64,000 bases of DNA from Leifsonia tongyongensis (GTDB lineage: Bacteria > Actinomycetota > Actinomycetes > Actinomycetales > Microbacteriaceae). The translations under genes and the position numbers were made by a program. Position 1 is the stretch's first letter, and every line of letters starts with the position of its first letter. The notes under the pieces were generated by a model. The model searched no databases and was not told the origin of the DNA. It saw only the letters and a program-made list of their open reading frames with translations. Shown here piece by piece: positions 6,593 to 14,326 of the stretch. The stretch lies in assembly GCF_010686705.1 (NCBI RefSeq), contig NZ_JAAGWY010000004.1, positions 62,001-126,000 on the forward strand, given 5' to 3'.

Positions 6593-7216
6593 TCAGCCGT
6601 CGACGGGCCAGGCCTGCTCTCCGAGCAGCGGCACGAAACTGACGGCGCCGAGATTCTCCTCGCGCAGGTGGCCGTGCGAATCGAGTGTGAAGGCGGCAAG
6701 ATGCTGTGCGCCTCGCGGGGAGCCGATCGGCATCACGATCCGGCCGCCGGGGGCGAGCTGTTCCACCCAGGCCCGGGGAACGGACGGTCCGGTCGCCGCG
6801 GCGAGCACGGCGTCGTACGGGGCTCCGTCGGGCCAGCCGAGCGAGCCGTCGCCCTCGACCACCTCGACGCGGTAGCCGAGCCGTTCGAGACGCTCCGCCG
6901 CACTCGCGGCGAGGCGTGGCTGCCGCTCGATGCTGACGACCCGGTCGGCCAGCTCCGCCGCCACCGCTGCCGCATAACCGGAGCCGGTCCCGACGTCGAG
7001 CACCGTATCGTCCGGGCCGATGCGCGCGCTCTCGACCATGAGGGCGACGATGTAGGGCTGCGAGATCGTCTGCCCCTCTGTCAGGGGGAGCGGCCGGTCG
7101 TCGTAGGCGTAGTCGACGATTCCGGGGGGAACGAACTCGTGCCGCGGCACGCGGGCCATCGCATCGAGGACCCGTGGATCCCCGATCCCGCGTGGGATCA
7201 GCTGGCGCTGAACCAT
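6593..7216 (-). CDS. pcm: Protein-L-isoaspartate O-methyltransferase
   Basis: A 207-residue SAM-dependent methyltransferase that repairs L-isoaspartyl residues in ageing proteins. Visible marks are MVQRQLIPRGI at the N-terminus, VPRHEFVPPG near 25-34, DRPLPLTEGQTISQPYIVALM near 41-61 (the TISQP loop is specific to this family), the SAM-binding DVGTGSGY near 75-82, and VVEGDGSLGWP near 121. The length matches the usual 205-225. It uses an ATG start with no strong SD sequence. The 77 bp downstream of the sugar-kinase repeats and upstream of this ATG show no other feature. It stands alone on the minus strand between the GATase gene and the sugar operon. Confidence 0.9.
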   Translation of the reverse strand: MVQRQLIPRGIGDPRVLDAMARVPRHEFVPPGIVDYAYDDRPLPLTEGQTISQPYIVALMVESARIGPDDTVLDVGTGSGYAAAVAAELADRVVSIERQPRLAASAAERLERLGYRVEVVEGDGSLGWPDGAPYDAVLAAATGPSVPRAWVEQLAPGGRIVMPIGSPRGAQHLAAFTLDSHGHLREENLGAVSFVPLLGEQAWPVDG

Positions 7217-7293
7217 CCGGCGTCGAGCTTCATCGAATGCCGTGAGATCCTCCCTTCATCGATTAGACCACCGGTCCACCGAATCGGAAAGGA

Positions 7294-7365
7294 CTCAGCC
7301 CGCGACGGCCGGCCGCGAGAGCCTCAGCCCGCGATGGCCGGCCCCGAGAGCCTCAGCCCGAGACG
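7294..7365 (-). repeat. 29-bp tandem repeat anchored at the kinase stop codon
   Basis: Copies start at 7294 and 7323 (two base differences), with a partial third copy at 7352 that contains the stop codon of the BadF-type kinase. On the minus strand each unit starts with TGA. The three TGAs (first bases 7355, 7326, 7297) fall in three different reading frames. Confidence 0.9.
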
Positions 7366-8378
7366 GAGACCGAGGCCTGGCGTGATGAGAGCCCGGCACG
7401 CGCCGTCTCCAGTGCCTCCCGTCCGGCCCCGACCGCCTCGAGGGCGAGCAGTCCGGCGCCGAGGATCGGCGCTGCAGTGACCAGCTCGATATGGGCGCGT
7501 GGAGCACGCGCTGCGAGCCCGCGCTCGATCCCGGACAGGAGCCGCTCGTCGCGCGCGCCGATCACGCCGCCGCCGAGCACCAGTGGCGTCGGCCGGTCGA
7601 GCAGTCCGAGCTTGCGCAGCGTGGCTTCGGCGAACACGACGATCTCCTCCGCCTGCCGGTCGACGAGTCGCCCCGCAATGGCATCGCCTTCTCGCGCCGC
7701 CCGGAACACCACCGGGCTCAGGGCCGACAGCTCGGCGTTCGGGAGACGCCCGAAATGCATTGCTTCGATCACCGCCTGGACGTCGGCGAGGCCGAATGTC
7801 TCGGGAACCGCTTCGACGAGGGATGTGGCGGGTCCACGACCGTCGACGGCGCGCGCCGCGTGCCAGAGCGCCTTCTCGCCCAGGTGCCAGCCGCCGCCCC
7901 AGTCGCCCGAGATCATCCCCAGTGACGCGTACCGCACGACCGCACCGTCGGCGCGGACACCGACGCAGTTGATGCCCGTGCCGCAGACCACGGCCACCGC
8001 ATCGGCCTCGTTCGTTCCCGCGCGCAGCAGGGCGAACAGGTCGTTCTCGACGATCGCTGGTCGCCCCGTCGCACCGGATGCCCAGGGAAATGCGCTGATC
8101 GAACGGGAGAACGCCTCCACCTCCGCCGGCAGGTCGAGACCCGAGAGGTAGATGTTCGACTGCACGATCGGCCGGCCCCCGGTCTGCTCGACGATCTCGT
8201 TGGCGAGCCCGTCGATGAGCGCGATGGTCGCGTCGACGCCGATGATGTGGGGGCTCGAGGTCGCAGCACGCGCGCTCGCCAGCACGTTGCCTGCGAGGTC
8301 GAGAGCGACCGCATCCGTCTTCGAGCCGCCGCCGTCGACGGCGAGCACGACGCCGTCGCGGGGGTACCCGCCGCTCAT
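7353..8378 (-). CDS. BadF/BadG-type sugar kinase (N-acetylglucosamine kinase-like)
   Basis: A 341-residue ASKHA-fold kinase. VLAVDGGGSKTDAVALD near residues 9-25 is the phosphate-1 loop, VVCGTGINCVGV near 126 the phosphate-2 loop, SGDWGGGWHLGEKAL near 151 is characteristic of eukaryote-type GlcNAc kinases, and VLGGGVIG near 266 lies in the adenosine-binding part. It would phosphorylate an amino sugar or hexose at C6 in the cytoplasm. The ATG at 8378 overlaps the TGA of the GH4 gene as ATGA, so the two are coupled; an ATG three codons earlier is less likely. Last gene of the ROK-regulated operon; its stop codon starts a 29-bp tandem repeat. Confidence 0.8.
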   Translation of the reverse strand: MSGGYPRDGVVLAVDGGGSKTDAVALDLAGNVLASARAATSSPHIIGVDATIALIDGLANEIVEQTGGRPIVQSNIYLSGLDLPAEVEAFSRSISAFPWASGATGRPAIVENDLFALLRAGTNEADAVAVVCGTGINCVGVRADGAVVRYASLGMISGDWGGGWHLGEKALWHAARAVDGRGPATSLVEAVPETFGLADVQAVIEAMHFGRLPNAELSALSPVVFRAAREGDAIAGRLVDRQAEEIVVFAEATLRKLGLLDRPTPLVLGGGVIGARDERLLSGIERGLAARAPRAHIELVTAAPILGAGLLALEAVGAGREALETARAGLSSRQASVSVSG

Positions 8379-9646
8379 CGCGCCCACGCCAGGTGCTCGC
8401 GGTTGCGGTCGATGAGCAGGTCGGTGAGCTTCTCGGCTTTGTCGTACTGCCCGACCAGCGGATGCGCGAGCATCGCCCGTACCACCCGGTCGCGTCCTCC
8501 GTGCACGGCCGCGTCGAGGGCGAGCCGCTCATAGCCCGCGACATGGACGACCAGGCCGGCGATATCCGCCGGGAGCGGCTCGATCGGCAGTGCGGTGAGC
8601 CCGTCCGCGCCCACGACCGCGGGAACCTCGATCACGTGGTCGTCGGGCAGGAACGGCAGCGCACCGTTGTTGCGGAGGTTCACGATCTGCGTGTCGCGGC
8701 GGTCCGACGTCAGGGAGGCGAGCAGGTCGACAGCCGCCTCCGAATAGAAGGCGCCGCCGCGCTTGGCCAGCGCATCCGGTTTCGTGTCGACCGCAGGGTC
8801 GGCGTAGAGGTCGAGCAGCGCGCGTTCGACCTCGAGAACGGCCTCGGCGCGTGTGGGGGAGCCGAGCTGTTCGCGCAGGACCTCGTCGTGGGCGTAGTAG
8901 TAGCGCAGGTAGTACGACGGCACGGAGTCGAGCAGCGTGATCAGCGATGCGGGAAGCTCGATCTCCTCGGCCAGCGTGCCGAGGTGGTCGCCGATCAGGC
9001 CGGGCAGCGCGTCATGCGTCCCGTTCTCGTCGGTCACGTAGGCCGCGCGTTCCCAGGTCAGGTGGTTGAGCCCGACGTGGCCGAGGCTGATCGCGGTGTG
9101 GTCGACGCCGAGCAGGCTCGCGAACCGGCGCTGGAATCCGATCGCGACGTTGCAGAGGCCGACGGCGCGGTGGCCCTCCTGGAGAAGAGCGCGCGTGACG
9201 ATCCCGACCGGGTTGGTGAAGTCGACGATCCACGCATCCGGTTTCGCGTGCGCACGCACCGCTTCGGCCACCCGGAGGACGACCGGAACCGTGCGCAGCG
9301 CTTTCGCGAACCCGCCGGGGCCGGTGGTCTCCTGCCCGATGCAGCCGCACTCGTGCGGGAAGGTCTCGTCGCCGTGGCGTGCGGCCTGGCCTCCGACGCG
9401 CAGCTGGATGAGCACGGCATCCGCGTCCGACACCCCGGCGACGAGGTCGCCGGTCGGCACGATGCGCCCGGTGTGGCCGGCCGCGCGGAACATGCGCTCG
9501 CTCATCCCTCCCACGAGGCGGAGCCGTTCGGGGTCGGTGTCGACCAGCCACAGCTCTTCGATGGGGAGCAGGTCGCGCATACGGGCGAACCCGTCGATGA
9601 GTTCCGGGGTGTAGGTGGAACCTCCCCCGACGACAGCGAGTTTCAC
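8375..9646 (-). CDS. Glycoside hydrolase family 4 (6-phospho-beta-glucosidase-like)
   Basis: A 423-residue GH4 enzyme, which uses NAD and a divalent metal to cleave glycosides by a redox-elimination mechanism. The NAD site is AVVGGGSTYTPELIDG at residues 4-19; the metal/substrate region has TNPVGIVTRAL near 147 and GLCNVAIGF near 167 (Cys-Asn pair); GHVGLNHLTW near 192 is the conserved His segment. GxxYSEAAVDLLAS near 300 and the end are also as in 6-phospho-beta-glucosidases. In many bacteria such enzymes act on sugars phosphorylated by a PTS; here the neighbours are an ABC importer and a kinase, so the natural substrate form is open. The GTG at 9646, 2 bp after the permease TAG, starts the Rossmann strand. 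Confidence 0.88.
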   Translation of the reverse strand: MKLAVVGGGSTYTPELIDGFARMRDLLPIEELWLVDTDPERLRLVGGMSERMFRAAGHTGRIVPTGDLVAGVSDADAVLIQLRVGGQAARHGDETFPHECGCIGQETTGPGGFAKALRTVPVVLRVAEAVRAHAKPDAWIVDFTNPVGIVTRALLQEGHRAVGLCNVAIGFQRRFASLLGVDHTAISLGHVGLNHLTWERAAYVTDENGTHDALPGLIGDHLGTLAEEIELPASLITLLDSVPSYYLRYYYAHDEVLREQLGSPTRAEAVLEVERALLDLYADPAVDTKPDALAKRGGAFYSEAAVDLLASLTSDRRDTQIVNLRNNGALPFLPDDHVIEVPAVVGADGLTALPIEPLPADIAGLVVHVAGYERLALDAAVHGGRDRVVRAMLAHPLVGQYDKAEKLTDLLIDRNREHLAWAR

Positions 9647-9648
9647 GG

Positions 9649-10551
9649 CTATCCCTTCACGCCGGTCAGTGTGATGCCCTCGACGAAGACGCGCTGGGCG
9701 AAGAAGAAGATGAGGACGACGGGGACCGTGACGAGGATGGTCATGGTCATCGTGAGCCCCCAGTCCGTCCCGTGCACCCCGCGGAACGACGCCAGGCCGT
9801 AGGCGACGGGCCAGTTGTCCGCGTTCTCCGAGGTGTAGAGCAGTGGGCCGTAGTAGTCGTTCCACGAGTTGAAGAACATGAAGATCGCCGTCGCCGCGAT
9901 GCCCGGCTTCGCCATCGGGATCATCACGCGCCAGAGCACACCGAACTCACCGCAGCCGTCGATGCGCGCGGCGTCGGCGTATTCGCTGGGGATCGTCAGG
10001 AAGAACTGTCGCAGCAGGAAGATCGAGAACGCGTCACCGAGCAGGTTGGGCAGGATGAGCGGCCAGAGCGTCCCGGTCAGGTTCAGCTGCGACCACATCA
10101 CATAGATGGGGATGGCCGTGACCTGCGGCGGGAGCAGCATCGCGATGATGATCGCGGTGAAGAGGACGTTCGCGCCGCGGAACTTGATCTTCGCGAGCGC
10201 GTACGCCGCCGGGACGGACGAGAGCAGCATGAAGGCGGTAGCGAGCACGGCATACAGCGCCGAGTTGCCGAACCACTGCAGCAGCGGGACGGTCTGGAAC
10301 ACGGTGAGGTAGTTGCTCCAGACGAACGGCTGCGGCCACAGGGAGGCCGTGAGCGTCTGGTCGCTCGACATCAGCGAGGTCAGCACGACGAAGACGACTG
10401 GTGCGATGAAGATCACGGCGAGCGCCACCAGCACCGTGTGTTCGGCGATCCAGCCCAGGAGGCGACGCCCGCGCAGAGGCGGAGTGCGTCGCTTCGGGGC
10501 CGGTGGCGCCGGCGGCTGGGCGGGTTTCGCGGTGAGCGTTGCGGAGGTCAT
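9649..10551 (-). CDS. Sugar ABC transporter permease (MalG type)
   Basis: A 300-residue inner-membrane permease of a carbohydrate (CUT1) ABC importer. After a Pro-rich cytoplasmic start (residues 1-30) it has six predicted hydrophobic segments, and the EAA loop that contacts the ATPase reads EYADAARIDGCGEFGVLWRV near 190-210, followed by PMAKPG. The C-terminus GITLTGVKG is the usual MalG ending. No ATPase gene lies in this operon; CUT1 importers commonly share one MsiK-like ATPase encoded elsewhere, which is likely here. The ATG overlaps the stop of the partner permease as ATGA. A longer upstream frame is the shadow of that gene. Confidence 0.9.
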   Translation of the reverse strand: MTSATLTAKPAQPPAPPAPKRRTPPLRGRRLLGWIAEHTVLVALAVIFIAPVVFVVLTSLMSSDQTLTASLWPQPFVWSNYLTVFQTVPLLQWFGNSALYAVLATAFMLLSSVPAAYALAKIKFRGANVLFTAIIIAMLLPPQVTAIPIYVMWSQLNLTGTLWPLILPNLLGDAFSIFLLRQFFLTIPSEYADAARIDGCGEFGVLWRVMIPMAKPGIAATAIFMFFNSWNDYYGPLLYTSENADNWPVAYGLASFRGVHGTDWGLTMTMTILVTVPVVLIFFFAQRVFVEGITLTGVKG

Positions 10552-11528
10552 TGTGCGCCTTCGGGGGTGAACGCCTTGAACCGGCGGAGCAGGAGGATGA
10601 GGATCGCGCTGGACACGAGGAACAGGATGACCGCGAGAGCCGACGCGTAGCCGAGCTGGTACGTGCTGAAGCCGCGGACGTAGAGCCATTGCGTGTAGGT
10701 GAGAAGCGACTGGTCGGGGTAGCCGATGTTGTTGCCGATGCCTTCGCCGACGACGGCCTTGCCTGACGCCACACCGGACGCGACCGCCGCCTCGGTGAAG
10801 TACTGCACTGCCGCGATCACCCCGGTGATCAGGGCGAACAGCAGTACCGGCGAGATGCTGGGCAGCGTCACGTACCGCACCTGTTGCACACCGTTGGCGC
10901 CGTCGAGCGCCGCTGCCTCGTACTGTTCGCGCGGCACGTCGAGGAGCGCTGCCAGGAAGATGATCATGATGTCGCCCATGACCCAGATGCCGAGCAGCAC
11001 CAGCGACGGCTTCGACCAGGCGGGGTCGTTGAACCACAGCGGACCCTGGATGCCGAACACTTTCAGGATCTGGTTCACGGGGCCCGTGCCCGGGTTGAAC
11101 AGGAAGACGAAGGCCACCACGCTCGCGACCGGAGGCACCAGCGCCGGCAGGTAGAAGATCGTCCGCCAGGCGCCGGACGCCTTCTTCGCCCGCGCGAGGA
11201 GCCCGGCGATCAGCAGCGCGAAGACGAGCTTCGCGGGCACCCAGAACACGATGAACCACAGCGTGTTGACGGTGGCCGTCCACACGTTCGGGTCCTGGGT
11301 GAACAGGTAGACGTAGTTGCGCAGGCCGATCCACTGCGGCGCCGACACGAGGTCGAATCGCGTGAACGAGTAGTACACGGATGCGATCAGCGGGTAGACG
11401 AAGAAGATCAGCAGGCCGAGGAGCGCAGGGGCGAGGAGCGCGAGCGTCGCCAGCTTGCGCTTCCTCCTCGCCCGCGAGGAGCGGCCGGTGGTGGCCGGCC
11501 GCCCCCCGCGTGTGGTGGTGGAGGTCAC
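10548..11528 (-). CDS. Sugar ABC transporter permease (MalF/UgpA type)
   Basis: A 326-residue membrane permease, partner of the MalG-type protein. A basic N-terminus (residues 1-30) precedes LATLALLAPALLGLLIFFVYPL and five further hydrophobic segments. The EAA loop is EQYEAAALDGANGVQQVRYVTLP near 222-244. YSFTRFDLVSAPQWIGLRNYV near 59-80 is the periplasmic first loop typical of CUT1 permeases. The start is GTG, one base after the TGA of the binding-protein gene. The two permeases would form the channel heterodimer for the sugar captured by the upstream lipoprotein. Confidence 0.9.
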   Translation of the reverse strand: MTSTTTRGGRPATTGRSSRARRKRKLATLALLAPALLGLLIFFVYPLIASVYYSFTRFDLVSAPQWIGLRNYVYLFTQDPNVWTATVNTLWFIVFWVPAKLVFALLIAGLLARAKKASGAWRTIFYLPALVPPVASVVAFVFLFNPGTGPVNQILKVFGIQGPLWFNDPAWSKPSLVLLGIWVMGDIMIIFLAALLDVPREQYEAAALDGANGVQQVRYVTLPSISPVLLFALITGVIAAVQYFTEAAVASGVASGKAVVGEGIGNNIGYPDQSLLTYTQWLYVRGFSTYQLGYASALAVILFLVSSAILILLLRRFKAFTPEGAQ

Positions 11529-11529
11529 G

Positions 11530-12867
11530 TCACGGACCCGAGACGAGTGCGAGCGCGTCGTTGATCTGCTTGTCGACGCTCTTGAGTCCGGCCTGGACGT
11601 CGCCGCCTTCGCTCTGGTACTTGTTCCACCAGTCCTGGAAGGACTGCTGGTAGCCGGCGCCGAGCGGGCTCGCCGGGGTGGTGGAGACGTTCTTGTTCGC
11701 GGCGACGTCGAGGAACGTCTTGTACTGGTCGGACACCTGGAGGTCGGGGGAGTTGAGCGCGTCGTTCGTGGTCGGCACGTTCTTGAGGCCGTTCGCGAGC
11801 TTCACCACGGCACCCGTATCGGTGGTGAGGTACTTCAGGAGCGCCCACGCCAGCTCCGGGTTCTTCGAGCCCTTCGAGATGCCGATGATGTTGCCGGTCA
11901 TGTAGCCGCCGCCGTACAGGTCCGTGTGGTTGTCCGCGGTCGGGAAGGGCGCCGTCCCGTAGTGGAGGCCCTTCGCCTGGTCGTCGATGAATGCGGTGCG
12001 GTACTCACCGTCCATGTTCATGGCGACCTTGCCCTTCTGGAAGGCGTTGTCGGCCGAGAACTCCTGGCCGAGGCCCGAGGTGAAGGTGTTCAGCTTGTCC
12101 CAGCCGATCTTGTCGACGAAGGCCTTCTGCCAGTTGATGAGCTCGGTCCAGCCCGGCGAGGAGCTGATGGCACTGGTGCCGTCGGCCTTCAGCCACTCGG
12201 CGCCGGCCGCGGGGCCGTAGTGCGCCGCCGCGTTCTCGTACCAGCCCATGGTCGGGTTGAAGCCGAGGGTCTTGATCGAGCCGTCCGGGTTGTAGGTGGT
12301 CAGCTTCTGGGCCATGGACTCCAGCTCGGAGAGCGTCTTCGGCGGTGCGCTGAATCCAGCCGCGCTGAGCAGGTCCTTGTTGTAGTAGAGGCCGTAGACG
12401 TCGGCGAGCATGGGCATCGAGCAGCGGTTGCCCTCGAACTCGGTGTAGCTCTTGACGGTCGGCGAGAACTGGCTCATGTCGATCTTGTCGCGCGCGATCA
12501 CCTTGTTGAGACTGCGGAACGCACCGGTCGAGCAGAAGTTGCCGACGATGTCGGTCGAGTAGGACAGTCCGACGTCGACCTTGCTGCCGGTTGCGATCGC
12601 CTTGCGGAGTTTCTCGTCGTCCTGGCCCGAGTGCACCTGGACCTTGATCTTCGGGTACTTCTTCTCGAAGTCGTCGACGACGGACTGGATGACCTTCGCC
12701 TCGCGGTCCGAGAAGAAGTGCCAGAACGAGACGGTGCCCGAAAGATCGGACGGCGTCGTCGACTCGAAGGCCGTGCTGCTGCCTCCGCCGGAACACCCGG
12801 CGAGGGTCAGTGCCGCTGCCGCGGTGACCGCGACGGCGGCGATGATGTGACGGGAACGGTGTTTCAC
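11530..12867 (-). CDS. Sugar-binding lipoprotein of the ABC importer
   Basis: A 445-residue extracellular solute-binding protein (family 1). The signal peptide (HRSRHIIAAVAVTAAAALTLAGC) ends in the lipobox LAGC, so it is anchored to the outer face of the membrane. The mature part begins with a Gly/Ser linker and then GTVSFWHFFSDREAKVIQSVVDDFEKKYP, the usual first strand and helix of the fold; GYMTGNIIGISKGSKNPELAW near the end forms the hinge side. Ligand is probably an oligosaccharide or beta-glucoside/chitooligosaccharide given the GH4 and kinase genes downstream. The GTG at 12867 was chosen because GAGGAAG lies 5 nt upstream and the signal peptide starts there. A 100-bp gap separates it from the ROK gene; no clear operator was found in it. 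Confidence 0.9.
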   Translation of the reverse strand: MKHRSRHIIAAVAVTAAAALTLAGCSGGGSSTAFESTTPSDLSGTVSFWHFFSDREAKVIQSVVDDFEKKYPKIKVQVHSGQDDEKLRKAIATGSKVDVGLSYSTDIVGNFCSTGAFRSLNKVIARDKIDMSQFSPTVKSYTEFEGNRCSMPMLADVYGLYYNKDLLSAAGFSAPPKTLSELESMAQKLTTYNPDGSIKTLGFNPTMGWYENAAAHYGPAAGAEWLKADGTSAISSSPGWTELINWQKAFVDKIGWDKLNTFTSGLGQEFSADNAFQKGKVAMNMDGEYRTAFIDDQAKGLHYGTAPFPTADNHTDLYGGGYMTGNIIGISKGSKNPELAWALLKYLTTDTGAVVKLANGLKNVPTTNDALNSPDLQVSDQYKTFLDVAANKNVSTTPASPLGAGYQQSFQDWWNKYQSEGGDVQAGLKSVDKQINDALALVSGP

Positions 12868-12967
12868 TGTGTCTTCCTCACTGTTCTTGTTTGTTGGCCG
12901 GTGCCCTTCGGTGCTTCTTCGACGCTGGCGAGGCACGGCCGGCTGTTGTTGGTGCGGTGCAGGACGG

Positions 12968-14185
12968 TCAGGCTGTGATGCGGCTGACCTCGGAGAAGAG
13001 CGAGTTGCGGACGTCGGCGAGCAGGTGCTCGCGCGCTCCGCGGAGTACCGGATGCTCGGCCACGCCCGTAGCGACGATGGTGGCTGTCCAGCGGGACGCT
13101 CGCCGAACGTGGTGTCCGACGAGTTCGGCGAGGCGGTCGCCGCCCGCGCGGCCGGTGGGGCCGCCCAGCACGACGAGTTCGGGATCGAGGAGGGCCAGGA
13201 CCGGGATGACTCCGACCGCGATGCGCGGCGCCAGGTCGTGGAGGACCGCCTCGCGCTCGGGAGCCGTCGCGATCGCCTCGACGAGTGCCGCGTAGCCGCG
13301 ACCGCGCAGCCCGTGGGACCGTGCGATGCGCGCGACGCTCGGGCCGCCGATCAGGTCCTGCAGGTCGGCAGCCTCGGGGTCGAGCGCTCCGGCGGATTTC
13401 GGAGTCGGGAGGTATCCGATCTCGCCGGCGCCTCCGGATGCGCCGCGATGCACGACGCCGCCCTGGTCGATGGACAGTCCGAGTCCGTCGCCCATCCACA
13501 GCAGTGCGAACCCGCTCGAATCCTCGCCGGCGCCCTCCGAGCGCTCCGCGAGCGCGGCGAGGTTCACGTCGTTGTCGATGTGCACCCGGATGCCCAGCGC
13601 CTCTTCGAGGTGACGGCGGATGCCTTTGCGCGGCCAGCCCGGAAGGGTCTCGACGAAGCTCAGCTCGTCGGTGCGCGGATCGAGGGCGCCCTGCACACCG
13701 ATGCTCACGGCCTGCACCGCGCTGGAGGTGACACCTGCTGCGTCGCAGGCTGCGTCGATGGCGGTCCGCACATCCGTCGCCGCGGAGCGTTCACGCGCGG
13801 ACCGCGACAGTGTCAGGCTGATCGTGGGATGCTCGTGGCCGCTCGCGTCGACGACGGTGGCCCGCATGACCTGGTAGTTGATGTCGATGGCGACGCCGAG
13901 CACGCGATCGGTGCGCACGGCGTAGCTCGCCGCGTTCGGTCCGCGTCCACCGGACACTTCACCGACGGCGTGGATCAGCCCCGCCGTTTCGAGGCGGGCG
14001 ACCATCTGGGCCGCCGTGGGCTTGGAGAGGCCGGAGAGCTCGCCGATCCTGGTGCGCGTGAGGACTCCGTGCTCGAGCAGGAGGGCGAGCGCGGTGCGGT
14101 CGTTGGTCTCACGAAGCCACGACGGTGTCCCGCGTACCGGTTTCGGACTCACTCTCCGCACATCCCTTCGTTGGAACGACTGCAT
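12968..14185 (-). CDS. ROK-family transcriptional regulator
   Basis: A regulator of up to 405 residues: an N-terminal winged HTH (LLLEHGVLTRTRIGELSGLSKPTAAQMVARLETAGLI, about 36-72) and a sugar-kinase-like ROK domain. The phosphate-binding motif is weak (VLGVAIDINYQ), as in regulators that bind but do not phosphorylate sugar. RVHIDNDVNLAALAE and GEIGYLP are conserved ROK blocks. The Cys-rich zinc motif CxCGxxGC that usually follows is replaced by an alanine/proline stretch with no cysteines, which suggests a zinc-free variant. It precedes the sugar ABC/GH4/kinase operon on the same strand and probably controls it. Start choice is uncertain between the ATG at 14185 and in-frame GTGs just after it. 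Confidence 0.88.
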   Translation of the reverse strand: MQSFQRRDVRRVSPKPVRGTPSWLRETNDRTALALLLEHGVLTRTRIGELSGLSKPTAAQMVARLETAGLIHAVGEVSGGRGPNAASYAVRTDRVLGVAIDINYQVMRATVVDASGHEHPTISLTLSRSARERSAATDVRTAIDAACDAAGVTSSAVQAVSIGVQGALDPRTDELSFVETLPGWPRKGIRRHLEEALGIRVHIDNDVNLAALAERSEGAGEDSSGFALLWMGDGLGLSIDQGGVVHRGASGGAGEIGYLPTPKSAGALDPEAADLQDLIGGPSVARIARSHGLRGRGYAALVEAIATAPEREAVLHDLAPRIAVGVIPVLALLDPELVVLGGPTGRAGGDRLAELVGHHVRRASRWTATIVATGVAEHPVLRGAREHLLADVRNSLFSEVSRITA

Positions 14186-14200
14186 TCATTGGAACGACTG
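14171..14200. repeat. 12-bp direct repeat at the ROK start codon
   Basis: TTGGAACGACTG occurs at 14171-14182 and 14189-14200, 18 bp apart, on each side of the ATG at 14185. It may be an extra operator half-site pair or a short duplication. Confidence 0.6.
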
Positions 14201-14207
14201 TGTCCAG

Positions 14208-14237
14208 AATGTATCAGGAAAGTTTCTTAATAGTAAA
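14208..14237 (-). promoter_or_regulatory. ROK gene promoter with operator between -35 and -10
   Basis: On the minus strand TTTACT (14237-14232) and TACATT (14213-14208) are 18 bp apart and make a moderate sigma-70-type promoter. Between them lies AGGAAA-G-TTTCTT (14216-14228 on the plus strand), a near-perfect palindrome resembling known ROK-regulator boxes (GAAAnTTTC core). Autorepression is the natural reading. Confidence 0.6.
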
Positions 14238-14270
14238 GATGATGTTCGAACACGACCCGCGACCCGGTGA

Positions 14271-14326
14271 GGGGTGCCCGGTCAGGGGTGCCCGGTCAGG
14301 GGTGCCCGGTCAGGGGTGCCCGGTCA
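14271..14326 (-). repeat. 14-bp perfect tandem repeat, 4 copies, anchored at a stop codon
   Basis: GGGGTGCCCGGTCA is repeated four times without a mismatch at 14271, 14285, 14299 and 14313. Read on the minus strand the unit is TGACCGGGCACCCC, and the first TGA (14326) is the stop codon of the epimerase gene. The later TGAs at 14312, 14298 and 14284 occupy all three frames. Confidence 0.95.

Noticed and set aside
14271-14326. CRISPR array
   Set aside because: The units are 14 bp and directly adjacent with no spacers; no cas genes are near.
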